25,688 nucleotides of DNA, from NCBI GenBank assembly GCA_043802865.1, contig JAZDKQ010000032.1, positions 1-25,688 on the forward strand. The letters are read 5' to 3'. The notes below the pieces were generated by a model. The model was not told where the DNA came from, searched no databases, and worked only from the letters and a program-made list of their open reading frames with translations. Below are positions 1 to 7,568 of this stretch, one piece after another. The stretch comes from JAPLXD01 sp043802865. GTDB taxonomy: Bacteria > Patescibacteriota > Minisyncoccia > Moranbacterales > UBA11712. The translations under genes and the position numbers were made by a program. Within the stretch, counting starts at the first letter, position 1. Every line of letters begins with the position of its first letter.

Positions 1-1600
1 TGCGGATTCTTTTTCCAAGAGACTCGCTGGCTTCGTTCATCACGACGCGGATATTATTTTCCGAAAGTTTTTTCAGAATCTCTTTCGCGTATTTTTCAAA
101 TTTTTCCGAAACGGGTATGACTTCAATCTGGACAGGGGAGAGCCAAAGCGGAAACGCGCCGGCGAAGTGCTCGATAAGGATTCCCATGAATCTTTCAGGA
201 GATCCGGTTATCGCGCGATGAATCATGACTGGCGTGCGCTTCTTTCCTTTTTTGTCAATATAATTGAGCCCAAAACGATCGGGCATTATAAAGTCGAGCT
301 GGATTGTGGATATCTGCCACTCTCTGCCCAAAGAATCCTTTGCCATAAGATCCATTTTTGGTCCATACATAGCTGCTTCGCCGATACTAATCGTATAATC
401 AATTTTATTTTCAACCAGTATTTCTTCCAATAGTTTTTGTGATTTTTTCCAAACGGCTGGTTTGCCCAAGTATTTTTCCGGATTTTTTGGATCCCAAAGG
501 GAAAGACGGATCTTGTATTTCATGCCGTACGTCTGCATGGCTTTCTTTATGGCTTCGAGTATAGGGGAAAACTCTGCTTTTATTTGATCCTCGCGGCAAA
601 AGCAATGACCGTCATCTTGGCAAAAGCACCTAAGCCGCATAAGCCCTGAAAGCTCTCCCGGTTTTTCGTCGCGATAAAGATTTGCAAAATCCGAGATTCT
701 CATGGGAAGATCTTTGTAGCTCCTTGTTGTTGAAGCGAAAATTTGGGTGTGTTGCGGGCAATTCATTGGCTTCAAGAAATATTCCTCATCGGTATAATGC
801 GAAACAACTTTTAGCATATCACCCTCGAACTTTTCATAGTGACCAGAGACCTTGAAAAGATCGGCCTTGTTCATATTTGGAGTATACACCTCCCGGTATC
901 CGATAGCTGATTGCAATTCATTTGAATAATCAATGATTTCTCGGCGAATGGTTGCTCCTTTGTCTGTATAAATCGGAAGCCCCGGACCAACTAAATCGGA
1001 AAAAATAAATAAGCCCAGTTCCTTCCCGAGTTTTCGATGATCTCTCTTTTCCGCTTCTTGCATCATTGCAAGATATTGTCGTAGCTCTTTATCGGTCGCG
1101 AATGCCACGCCATAAATTCGCTGAAGCATTTTGTTTTTTTCGTCGCCTTTCCAATAGGCTCCGGAAATTTTGGTGAGCTTGAAAGCTTTGGGGCTTATTT
1201 CTCCGGTTGAATCAATGTGCGGACCACTGCAAAGATCAACAAAGTTTCCAGTACGATAAATTGAAACGGTTTTCGCTTTCTTATTTTCTTTCGCGAGATC
1301 CTTTATCAATTCAACTTTCAAAGGCTGCTTGGCCTTTTTGAAATCTTTCATCGCCTCGGCAATCGAAATGTTCGCTTTTTCAAATTTGAAATTTTTGTTG
1401 ACAATATTTCGCATTTTATCTTCAAGAATCGCAAGGTCCTCGGGAATGAGAGTGCGAGGCAGATCAAAGTCATAATAAAACCCGTTTTCGATGTTTGGCC
1501 CGATACCAAAGCGCGCGTCAGGAAACATTTCAAATACCGCCGCGGCGAGGACATGAGAGAGAGAGTGGCGGAGAATCTCTATTTTGGGTTGTTTTTGCAT
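1..1600 (-). CDS. thrS: Threonyl-tRNA synthetase, 3' end cut by the window edge
   Basis: Class II synthetase that charges tRNA-Thr with threonine in the cytoplasm. The reading frame is open from ATG at 1600 down to base 1 (533 codons, no stop in the window). The protein begins directly with the editing domain (HSLSHVLAAA near residue 12, LCSGPH further on), so the N-terminal TGS domain of the E. coli enzyme is absent. The catalytic core follows: MNCPQH with the first zinc-ligand Cys, motif 2 with QDDGH at 328-332 (second zinc ligand His), and motif 3 HRAITGSPERF. The last visible residues (NEASESLGKRIR) belong to the anticodon-binding domain, so only its end is missing. Motif 2 is oddly rich in cysteine (325, 327, 333, 335). 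It is divergent from the rest of the window and has its own promoter. The family call is secure. Confidence 0.97.
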   Translation of the reverse strand, partial: MQKQPKIEILRHSLSHVLAAAVFEMFPDARFGIGPNIENGFYYDFDLPRTLIPEDLAILEDKMRNIVNKNFKFEKANISIAEAMKDFKKAKQPLKVELIKDLAKENKKAKTVSIYRTGNFVDLCSGPHIDSTGEISPKAFKLTKISGAYWKGDEKNKMLQRIYGVAFATDKELRQYLAMMQEAEKRDHRKLGKELGLFIFSDLVGPGLPIYTDKGATIRREIIDYSNELQSAIGYREVYTPNMNKADLFKVSGHYEKFEGDMLKVVSHYTDEEYFLKPMNCPQHTQIFASTTRSYKDLPMRISDFANLYRDEKPGELSGLMRLRCFCQDDGHCFCREDQIKAEFSPILEAIKKAMQTYGMKYKIRLSLWDPKNPEKYLGKPAVWKKSQKLLEEILVENKIDYTISIGEAAMYGPKMDLMAKDSLGREWQISTIQLDFIMPDRFGLNYIDKKGKKRTPVMIHRAITGSPERFMGILIEHFAGAFPLWLSPVQIEVIPVSEKFEKYAKEILKKLSENNIRVVMNEASESLGKRIR

Positions 1601-1626
1601 AATGATATATTAGTTTTTACTTCTGA

Positions 1627-1655
1627 ATAGTACAATCAAACAGGCTAAAAATCAA
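1627..1655 (-). promoter_or_regulatory. Probable sigma70-type promoter of thrS
   Basis: On the minus strand TTGATT (1655-1650) is followed after exactly 17 bp by TACTAT (1632-1627). This places transcription start near 1620 and leaves a leader of about 20 nt before the thrS ATG. No Shine-Dalgarno sequence is visible in that leader. Confidence 0.5.
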
Positions 1656-1691
1656 ATTTTAAAACAGTCCGCAGATGACAATTTCGAAAAT

Positions 1692-1704
1692 GTATTATAA
1701 TATA
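1692..1704 (+). promoter_or_regulatory. Possible -10 region for the 1730 gene
   Basis: TATAAT lies at 1696-1701 inside the palindrome TATTATAATA, so a -10-like hexamer can be read on both strands. The only upstream -35-like hexamer is ATGACA at 1675-1680, giving a short 15-bp spacer. The call rests mainly on the perfect -10. Confidence 0.35.
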
Positions 1705-1729
1705 TAGGCATAAGCATTATTTGCAAAAT

Positions 1730-2578
1730 ATGACTTCTTCTCAGCGTACTATCAAGCGACTGATGATAATTTTCGTTTATCTGGTGATATTCAGCCTGGT
1801 TGGAACCGGATTCTATTATCTTTTCCGGACTGCGCCGACTTGCACGGACAAGATCAAAAATCAAAAGGAAGTGGGAGTCGATTGCGGCGGGCCGTGCGTT
1901 GCTTGCGAGGAGATGCCAAATGCGGAGAATCTCAAAGTGATCGAAAAGGCGATTGTTCCGGGTGAGGCGGGGAAGTATGACGCACTGGTGCGGATCACAA
2001 ATCCAAATTCTTTGCTTGGAGCGGCGAGATTTGACTATTCTTTCAATTTTTTTGACGGGTCGGGAAAGATTGTCGCCAAGAGTACCGGGTCAAATTTCAT
2101 TTTGCCCGGACAGACAAAATATGTTCTTGCTTTCAATTTGTCTCCCGAGGTGATTCCGGAAAAACTTGATTTTGAGATCAGCTCGTTTGAATGGAGCAAA
2201 TTTTCCGAATATCAAGAGCCGGATATCGCGATATATTCGAGAGAGTTCAGCTTAGCGGGCGGAGGAGAAACTGGTTTTGCGAAGCTTCAGGCAAAAATGA
2301 GAAATCAAAGCGGATATGATTTCCGCCAAATCACAGACAAGGCCGTGATCAGAAACGGCAAAGGTGATCCGGTCGCAATCAACCAAACTGGATTCAATGA
2401 TGTTAGGATGAACGAAGAGAGAGAGATCAATTTCAATTGGAGTAGCACGTTTCAGATCGATCCAGTTTCAGCCAGGATCGAAATCGAACCTGAGGTGAAT
2501 GTCTTTGAAAGCGACAACTATATGAAGCAACACGGCGTGCCGGGACAATATGGCAGCTATGATTTCAGTAATCAATAA
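1730..2578 (+). CDS. Membrane-anchored extracytoplasmic protein of unknown function
   Basis: I do not recognise a named family. One hydrophobic segment near the N-terminus (about residues 9-31, after a basic RTIKR) looks like an uncleaved signal anchor, with the rest outside the cell. Right after it comes a Cys cluster: TCTDK, then GVDCGGPCVAC. This resembles the short GVDCGGPC motif often seen at the membrane-proximal end of surface proteins. The remaining ~220 residues look beta-rich, with an alternating hydrophobic pattern like an Ig/CARDB-type fold; that is inference. ATG at 1730 is preferred; a TTG at 1721 in the same frame would add three residues. It sits 6 nt upstream of rodA, so co-transcription and an envelope role are likely. 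Confidence 0.8.
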   Translation: MTSSQRTIKRLMIIFVYLVIFSLVGTGFYYLFRTAPTCTDKIKNQKEVGVDCGGPCVACEEMPNAENLKVIEKAIVPGEAGKYDALVRITNPNSLLGAARFDYSFNFFDGSGKIVAKSTGSNFILPGQTKYVLAFNLSPEVIPEKLDFEISSFEWSKFSEYQEPDIAIYSREFSLAGGGETGFAKLQAKMRNQSGYDFRQITDKAVIRNGKGDPVAINQTGFNDVRMNEEREINFNWSSTFQIDPVSARIEIEPEVNVFESDNYMKQHGVPGQYGSYDFSNQ

Positions 2579-2584
2579 TATAGG

Positions 2585-3691
2585 ATGATAAAAAATATCT
2601 TGAAGCTTGATTGGCTGCTTCTGACTGCCACGCTGCTTCTTGTTGGTTTGAGCTTGGCAACTCTTTTCCCGATCAGCTACACCGGCAGCGGATTCACTCC
2701 AAGCGAAGGAAACAATTTTGTTCGGCAGGCAATCTTTTCCATTCTGGGAATTGTAATTTTTTTTATTTTCTCTTTTCTCGATTATCGCGTGCTTCGAGGT
2801 TTGTCGCCGGTCTTGTTTTTGACGGGGATCTTTCTCCTTTTGGCGGTTCTTGTTTTTGGAAAGATCATTCGCGGAACTTCGGGGTGGATCAGTCTTGGCT
2901 ATTTCAATTTTCAGGCGGTTGAATTTTTCAAATTGGTGGTTGCGATCACTCTCGCCAGATATTTTTCCTTGAACGCGAGGACCATTCATGAAGTGAAACA
3001 TATTTTCATTTCAGGCGTTCCGGTTCTTCTTTCGATCCTTCTGATCCTTGTCCAGCCGGATCTTGGTTCTGCGTTGGTGGTCGTCGGAGCATGGGCGGGG
3101 GTGCTCCTCATCAGCGGAGCAAAAAAAAGTTATTTGGCTGTTCTTGTCTTGGCCGGAATTTTGGTGGCTGTTTTGAGTTGGCAATTTTTTCTCAAAGATT
3201 ATCAAAAAGAAAGAGTGACGGTTTTTTTGAGTCCCGCCAATGATCCGCTGGGCGCCGGATACAATGTGCTTCAATCGATGGTGGCGGTGGGATCCGGAGG
3301 CATGTGGGGAAAAGGGCTCGGGCACGGTTCGCAAAGCCAGCTCAATTTTTTGCCGGAAAAACATACGGATTTCATTTTTGCTGTTGTCGCCGAGGAGCTT
3401 GGATTTGCAGGTACTGTTTTTGTTCTTGTCTTGTTTGTTGTCATCTTGACAAGGCTTTTTGCGATATCCCGCGACAGCCGGGACAATTTCGGAAAACTGC
3501 TGGCGAGCGCGATCGCAATCATCATTTTTATCCAAATAGTCGTAAATATCGGTATGAATATCAGAATAGTGCCGGTCGCGGGACTGCCTCTTCCGCTATT
3601 GAGCTATGGAGGGAGTTCACTTTTGACAACATTTGCAATGCTTGGGATCGCCGAAAGCATCTATCGCCGGAGCAGGCAGGGATTCGGATAG
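2585..3691 (+). CDS. rodA: RodA, SEDS-family peptidoglycan glycosyltransferase
   Basis: Polymerises lipid II into glycan strands for lateral wall growth, as partner of PBP2 (mrdA, 15 kb downstream) in the Rod complex. The 368-residue protein has about ten hydrophobic segments and SEDS landmarks: QPDLGSALV in the middle, then LPEKHTDFIFA with Asp262, the position of the catalytic Asp in RodA/FtsW, then a GSGGMWGKG loop and the C-terminal PLPLLSYGGSS. The GS and PLPLLSYGGSS features fit both RodA and FtsW. RodA is preferred because of the NFLPEKHTDFIFA context and the surrounding elongasome genes, but FtsW is not fully excluded. Length matches the family. The gene follows the 1730 gene after 6 nt and ends just before the rplY promoter, with no obvious terminator. 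Confidence 0.92.
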   Translation: MIKNILKLDWLLLTATLLLVGLSLATLFPISYTGSGFTPSEGNNFVRQAIFSILGIVIFFIFSFLDYRVLRGLSPVLFLTGIFLLLAVLVFGKIIRGTSGWISLGYFNFQAVEFFKLVVAITLARYFSLNARTIHEVKHIFISGVPVLLSILLILVQPDLGSALVVVGAWAGVLLISGAKKSYLAVLVLAGILVAVLSWQFFLKDYQKERVTVFLSPANDPLGAGYNVLQSMVAVGSGGMWGKGLGHGSQSQLNFLPEKHTDFIFAVVAEELGFAGTVFVLVLFVVILTRLFAISRDSRDNFGKLLASAIAIIIFIQIVVNIGMNIRIVPVAGLPLPLLSYGGSSLLTTFAMLGIAESIYRRSRQGFG

Positions 3692-3692
3692 G

Positions 3693-3721
3693 TTGACGAA
3701 AAACTTATTTTTTGCTAGGTT
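3693..3721 (+). promoter_or_regulatory. Extended -10 sigma70-type promoter for rplY
   Basis: TTGACG (3693-3698), a 17-bp spacer, then TAGGTT (3716-3721) preceded by TGC at 3713-3715, an extended -10. Predicted start is near 3728, giving a leader of about 20 nt. A second TATAAT at 3739-3744 lies only 4 nt before the ATG and has no matching -35. Confidence 0.6.
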
Positions 3722-3748
3722 TCATTGGTAATAGATAATATAATCCAG

Positions 3749-4450
3749 ATGACAAAAAATATCACGCTTGACGCGAAAATCAGAACGAAGGCATCGGAAA
3801 AAGAATCAGGGAAGGATGCGATTCCCGGTATTCTTTATGGCAGACAAATTGAAAATGTGATGCTGTGGCTCGATCGAAAAAAGTTCGGCAAGCTCCATAA
3901 GGAAACAGGCGAGAGCACGGTTTTCAAATTAGCTCTTGACGGAAAAGACGAACGAAATGTTTTGATCAAAGAAGTTCAAAAGGACGTTTTGAGCGGGGAT
4001 CCGCGCCATGTTGATTTCTATCAAGTGCGAATGGATGAGGAAATTGAGGCGGAAGTGGAATTGGTTTTCAAAGGAGAATCGGCGGCGGTCAAAGAATTGG
4101 GAGGAATTCTGGTGAAAAATATGGATGCGGTTGAAGTGAAGTGTCTGCCAGGCGATCTGCCACCGGAAATTGAAGTTGATATCACGCCTATCAAAACTTT
4201 TGATGACTATATATATGTGAAAAATATTCCGGTCTCTGAAAAAGTTGAAGTGCTTGCTGATGCCGAAACAGTTGTGGCAATGGTGTCTCCGCCGCGCTCG
4301 GAAGAAGAACTTGCCGGTCTTGAAACTGAAGTGAAAGAAGATGTGACGAAAGTAGAAGGGGTAGTGAAGGAAGAGGAAACGGCTGAAGGTGAAGAAGCCA
4401 AGCCTGAAGAGAAGAAAGAAGAAGAGAAAGATAAGAAAGAAAAGAAATAA
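3749..4450 (+). CDS. rplY: Large ribosomal subunit protein bL25, CTC family
   Basis: Binds 5S rRNA in the large ribosomal subunit. The frame stays open back to a TTG at 3725, but the family N-terminus (a short strand, then a basic stretch leading to IPGILYG) fits ATG at 3749, giving 233 residues. Residues ~1-95 are the 5S-binding domain (IPGILYG; GDPRHVDFYQV), and ~96-185 the second beta domain of long CTC/TL5-type proteins (GGILV, CLPGDLPPEIEVD). The last ~45 residues are an almost pure Glu/Lys tail, low-complexity and probably disordered. It forms a single-gene unit between its own promoter and terminator. Confidence 0.95.
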   Translation: MTKNITLDAKIRTKASEKESGKDAIPGILYGRQIENVMLWLDRKKFGKLHKETGESTVFKLALDGKDERNVLIKEVQKDVLSGDPRHVDFYQVRMDEEIEAEVELVFKGESAAVKELGGILVKNMDAVEVKCLPGDLPPEIEVDITPIKTFDDYIYVKNIPVSEKVEVLADAETVVAMVSPPRSEEELAGLETEVKEDVTKVEGVVKEEETAEGEEAKPEEKKEEEKDKKEKK

Positions 4451-4462
4451 TCAAATATTTCG

Positions 4463-4499
4463 AAACACCCGACGCCTCAAAAGCTTCGGGTGTTTTTTT
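4463..4499 (+). terminator. Intrinsic terminator of rplY
   Basis: Perfect 10-bp stem AAACACCCGA (4463-4472) with TCGGGTGTTT (4486-4495), 13-nt loop, followed by a run of T to 4499. Confidence 0.9.
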
Positions 4500-4518
4500 G
4501 TGGAGAATGAGATATAAT
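4491..4518 (+). promoter_or_regulatory. Promoter merged with the rplY terminator
   Basis: TATAAT at 4513-4518, with the terminator T-tract (TGTTTT, 4491-4496) 16 bp upstream as the only -35 candidate. The -10 overlaps the first in-frame ATG (4517). Transcription would start about at the next ATG (4526), so the transcript may be leaderless. Confidence 0.5.
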
Positions 4519-5806
4519 GAATAAAATGAAAAACAATACTCTGAAAATAAAAATATATTTATTTTTTATTATTGCAATTTTTTTTGCATCGAGTTTTTCT
4601 TTTGCCGCGGAAAATGATGCCCAGCAGCAGGAACTGAAAACAAAAATCAACACCTTGCGAAATAAGATCCAAGGATATCAAAAAGAAATATACAGCAAAG
4701 GTCAGCGAGAAGAAACTCTTCAGGGAGACATAACCGATCTCGAAAAAGATATTGCGAAAATGGAACTGCAGATCCAAGAAACGCAGCTGGTGATCCAAAG
4801 CCTTGATCTTGATATTGCCGACAAGCAAGCGGGAATCGAATCAATGCAAAAGGAAGTGAATGCAAAAAAAGAAATGCTTTCTCGATTTATGCAGGAACTT
4901 TATGAACAAGGCACTGCAACATCAATTGAAATGACGCTTGGCAGTGAAACTTTCTCGGACTATTTTTTTCAAGCGGACAGCCTTGAATCATATGAAGAAA
5001 GAACGAGAGAAATATATGATCAGTTCGTGTATCTGCGCGAAGGACTGAAAAAAGAAAAAGAGGATTTGATCGGACGCAAAGAAGAACAGATGAATCTCAA
5101 GGCGATGCAAAATGACCAGCAACATGTTTTGGATCAGCAGAAATCAACAAAAAATTCTCTCTTGAGCCAGACAAAAAACGAGAAGCAGGCGCTTTCATCC
5201 CGGATGGACAAATTGCAGGAGGAGTTGAATGCTTTGCAGGCACTCGGCGAACCGATCAACATCGACCAGGCCGTTAGCGCGGCGCGATATGCTTCGGAAC
5301 TGACGAAAGTGGCGCCGGAATTTTTGCTTGGAATGCTTCGCATTGAATCGGGGCTAGGGACGAATGTCGGAGGAGGGAAATATAAAACGGATATGAACCC
5401 CGCGCAGTGGGACACGTTCAAAAAAATTTGCGGCGAACTCGGGATTGATCCGGGCAGTGTTTCGGTATCGCGGCGGGCCTGCTACAACTCGGGCGCGAAA
5501 GACGGATGCGGGGGATGGGGAGGAGCGATGGGACCGGCGCAATTTATGCCGAGCACATGGATGGGATACAAAAGCAAAGTGGAAAAGATTACCGGCGAAA
5601 TTCCGGCGAACCCGTGGGATCTCAAGGATGCTCTTGTGGCAATGGGACTCAAACTCGCGGCGGTGGACGGAGTGACGTCGGGGAACCGCGAAGCTTGGGC
5701 GAAAGCGGCGGGGATGTATCTGGCGGGAGGCAATTGGGAAAACTATTCGTGGTACGGGGATCGCGTGTTGTCCTACGCGGACGGATTCAAAAAAATAATG
5801 AAATAA
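4517..5806 (+). CDS. Secreted coiled-coil lytic transglycosylase
   Basis: Predicted peptidoglycan-cleaving enzyme of the cell exterior. Residues ~10-30 form a signal peptide ending FSFAAE. About 35-245 is a long heptad-rich coiled coil like that of CwlO/PcsB-type hydrolases, whose coils are governed by FtsEX in other bacteria. About 250-429 is a lysozyme-like SLT domain with catalytic Glu277 in GMLRIESGLG and the MltB-like signature GAMGPAQFMPSTW, then a helical end (AAGMYLAGGNW). Coil plus transglycosylase is an unusual pairing, since CwlO/PcsB carry NlpC/P60 or CHAP domains. ATG 4517 lies inside the -10 hexamer; ATG 4526 (three residues shorter) may be the true start. No FtsEX gene is in the window. 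Confidence 0.88.
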   Translation: MNKMKNNTLKIKIYLFFIIAIFFASSFSFAAENDAQQQELKTKINTLRNKIQGYQKEIYSKGQREETLQGDITDLEKDIAKMELQIQETQLVIQSLDLDIADKQAGIESMQKEVNAKKEMLSRFMQELYEQGTATSIEMTLGSETFSDYFFQADSLESYEERTREIYDQFVYLREGLKKEKEDLIGRKEEQMNLKAMQNDQQHVLDQQKSTKNSLLSQTKNEKQALSSRMDKLQEELNALQALGEPINIDQAVSAARYASELTKVAPEFLLGMLRIESGLGTNVGGGKYKTDMNPAQWDTFKKICGELGIDPGSVSVSRRACYNSGAKDGCGGWGGAMGPAQFMPSTWMGYKSKVEKITGEIPANPWDLKDALVAMGLKLAAVDGVTSGNREAWAKAAGMYLAGGNWENYSWYGDRVLSYADGFKKIMK

Positions 5807-5846
5807 AATTTGTCAAGTCCTTTTGGAAACATAATCGCTGAAACAT

Positions 5847-5875
5847 TTGACTTTATGCAAAAATAGTTATATAAT
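5847..5875 (+). promoter_or_regulatory. Strong sigma70-type promoter of the CAP gene
   Basis: TTGACT (5847-5852), exactly 17 bp, TATAAT (5870-5875). Predicted start is near 5882, well upstream of the coding region. Confidence 0.75.
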
Positions 5876-5881
5876 AATAGA

Positions 5882-6000
5882 GTAAGATTCACAAACAAAG
5901 GGGATTTTGCGCAAATGGGTGATTTATACGTGGGTGTAAATCGCTTTTTGTTTTTCTCTACGAATTAAATAAACTAAATTTAATTATAGCGGGGTGAGCT
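5882..6000 (+). promoter_or_regulatory. Long, possibly structured 5' leader of the CAP gene
   Basis: From the predicted start to the TTG at 6001 are about 119 nt, the longest leader in the window. It holds the palindrome TTTGCGCAAA (5906-5915), a GATTTA/TAAATC hairpin (5921-5926 with 5937-5942) followed by two T-runs, and three GGGTGA/T boxes (5917, 5932, 5992); two more lie in the first codons (6032, 6050). GGGGTG at 5991-5996 could serve as ribosome binding site for TTG 6001. Attenuator or protein-binding leader are possible; I could not match a known riboswitch. Confidence 0.35.
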
Positions 6001-7311
6001 TTGACTTCGAGGATGAACCCAGAAAAGCAGTGGGTGAATCAGCTGAATAGGGTGAGCTCAAAAACAAAAACGAAAATATTTTCGCTAGTTTTTGTTTTGA
6101 CAATAATTTCAGCAAGTGCGCTTTCGTTTTCTTCAGCCAGTCAAACGGCTGCTTCTGATATCACGGCGGAAAATATAATAGGACTTACCAACGCTTCGAG
6201 GGCAGGAACAGGAGAGAGCATACTCGCCGCAAATTCAAAGTTGTCCCTTGCGGCGAAGGCCAAAGCGGACGATATGCTCGCGAAAAACTATTTTTCTCAT
6301 ACATCGCCCAAAGGCGTGACTCCATGGAAATGGATCGACGGAGAAAATTATGACTACAGTTATGCCGGTGAAAACTTGGCAATGGATTTTCAATCAGCCG
6401 AGAAGATGGAAGACGCCTGGATGAAAAGTCCCACCCATCGGGCAAATATATTGAACGAAAAATACAAAGATATCGGAGTGGCGGTGAAAGCCGGAAATAT
6501 CAACGGCAGCGAAACAATTCTTGCCGTTGTGATGTTCGGGTCAGGAGATAAAAACAACTCGAGCGCAACTGATGTAAAAAAAGAAATTTCAAAATCAGAT
6601 AAAGCCGTAGAAGAGAAAAAAAATATTCCGGTGTTGTCCGTCGGTGAGGAAAAAAAAGTTGCTGCCTCTTTTGATGGGCTCATGATCACCAGTCCTCAAG
6701 CAGGCGAGCGATTGTCAGGCGACGAGGTGAAAATAGCCGGACGAGCGCAGCCGGGAAGCGAGGTCAATGTTTTTGACAATGGCGATTTTATTTATTTGGC
6801 AACGGCTGATGCGAACGGATGGTTTTCTCTTGATAAAAATTTTTCTGAAGGAGAGCATAATCTAGGTATCAAGAGCAATAGCAGGGATTTTCAAGAATAT
6901 CAGACAAGTTTTTTCGTTGATCAGAAAAAGCCGGAGATCGAATATCATCTTTTTGCCGATAGGAACAATCCGCAGCAATTTTTTCTGGAGACAAGCGCGA
7001 ACAAAAAGGGCTGTACATTTCAGCTTGATGGAGACTCAAGATATGTCGCCGAGGGGAGCAAAGTATTGTTTGCCATCGACTCAAAGAAATCATCAGCCAT
7101 ATTGCGGGTTTCAGATCAAGTAGGAAACAAAGATTTCAGACAGATAAATATGGCCAACTATTATGCGGGTAGCGGCAACAATAAAAATAATATTTCAGAA
7201 AAATTGGCAGCGCTCATGTTTTCTCCGGAAGATGTTTTCGCGCTGAACTCGGGGAGAGAAGCAATGAAGAACAATTTGGGAATAGCGATGGGAGGGCTAA
7301 ATAATCATTAA
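6001..7311 (+). CDS. Secreted CAP-domain (SCP/PR-1) protein with Ig-like domain
   Basis: Function in bacteria is not settled; CAP proteins are secreted and many act at the envelope or bind lipids. A signal sequence (KTKTKIF, then about 20 hydrophobic residues, to FSSASQ) is followed by a CAP domain at about residues 58-182. Its hallmarks are present: YFSHTSPKG, AGENLA, and SPTHRANIL, which give the two His and the Glu of the CAP cavity. A spacer of charged residues leads to an Ig-like domain (~225-305, ITSPQAGERLSGDEVKIAG) and a second beta region. The start is uncertain: TTG 6001, ATG 6013 and GTG 6052 share the frame; GTG 6052 gives the most typical signal peptide, TTG 6001 the best upstream GGGGTG. 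It stands alone between promoter and terminator. Confidence 0.88.
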   Translation: MTSRMNPEKQWVNQLNRVSSKTKTKIFSLVFVLTIISASALSFSSASQTAASDITAENIIGLTNASRAGTGESILAANSKLSLAAKAKADDMLAKNYFSHTSPKGVTPWKWIDGENYDYSYAGENLAMDFQSAEKMEDAWMKSPTHRANILNEKYKDIGVAVKAGNINGSETILAVVMFGSGDKNNSSATDVKKEISKSDKAVEEKKNIPVLSVGEEKKVAASFDGLMITSPQAGERLSGDEVKIAGRAQPGSEVNVFDNGDFIYLATADANGWFSLDKNFSEGEHNLGIKSNSRDFQEYQTSFFVDQKKPEIEYHLFADRNNPQQFFLETSANKKGCTFQLDGDSRYVAEGSKVLFAIDSKKSSAILRVSDQVGNKDFRQINMANYYAGSGNNKNNISEKLAALMFSPEDVFALNSGREAMKNNLGIAMGGLNNH

Positions 7312-7393
7312 TTTTTAATAAAATGTGATGTAAAAGAAAAACAAAAGATTCAAGTTCTTTCAAAACAAAATAAAATAAATTGGGTGAAATAAA

Positions 7394-7411
7394 AAACACC
7401 AAAAAGTGTTT
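7394..7411 (+). terminator. Weak hairpin downstream of the CAP gene
   Basis: AAACAC (7394-7399) pairs with GTGTTT (7406-7411) around an A-rich loop. Only a short T stretch follows. The surrounding 7312-7430 is A-rich and otherwise empty. Confidence 0.3.
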
Positions 7412-7468
7412 GATTAAAAAAGTAAGATGTCCTTTCTTTTTGCCCTTTGGGGCATTCCCGGCAAATTT

Positions 7469-7511
7469 ATCCGCCTGAGCTCTTTCAAAGAACTTGGGCG
7501 GATTTTGTTTT
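7469..7511 (+). terminator. Intrinsic terminator before murA
   Basis: ATCCGCC (7469-7475) pairs with GGCGGAT (7497-7503). The interior can extend the stem (GCTCTTT with AAAGAAC, one mismatch). TTTTGTTTT follows. It ends only 4 nt before the murA -35 box. A smaller TTTGCC/GGCAAA hairpin lies just upstream (about 7439-7464). Confidence 0.65.
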
Positions 7512-7514
7512 GAG

Positions 7515-7543
7515 TTGATAAAATTATCCTTTTCGTTTATAAT
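7515..7543 (+). promoter_or_regulatory. Sigma70-type promoter of murA
   Basis: TTGATA (7515-7520), exactly 17 bp, TATAAT (7538-7543). Predicted start is at 7548-7551, which coincides with an in-frame ATG at 7548. Confidence 0.75.
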
Positions 7544-7568
7544 AACAATGCTAAAAAACATTGAATTT

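Noticed and set aside
1..1600. Apparent absence of a gene in the first 1.6 kb, where only short frames close within the window.
   Set aside because: The minus-strand frame from 1600 is open to the window edge and encodes thrS; it merely lacks a stop inside the window.
2468..3001. Long open frame of 177 codons on the minus strand opposite rodA.
   Set aside because: Low-complexity, charge-rich translation without a recognisable domain, fully antisense to a well-supported gene; a shadow frame.
5880..6060. Possible c-di-AMP (ydaO/yuaA) riboswitch ahead of the CAP gene, because of AACCCA and GGGTGAATC close together at 6016-6040.
   Set aside because: The resemblance lies within the coding region. 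The downstream conserved core (CCGAATCC and GTCAGCTAACC) and the paired CGC/GCG ends are not found. The boxes are reported only as an unexplained repeat.
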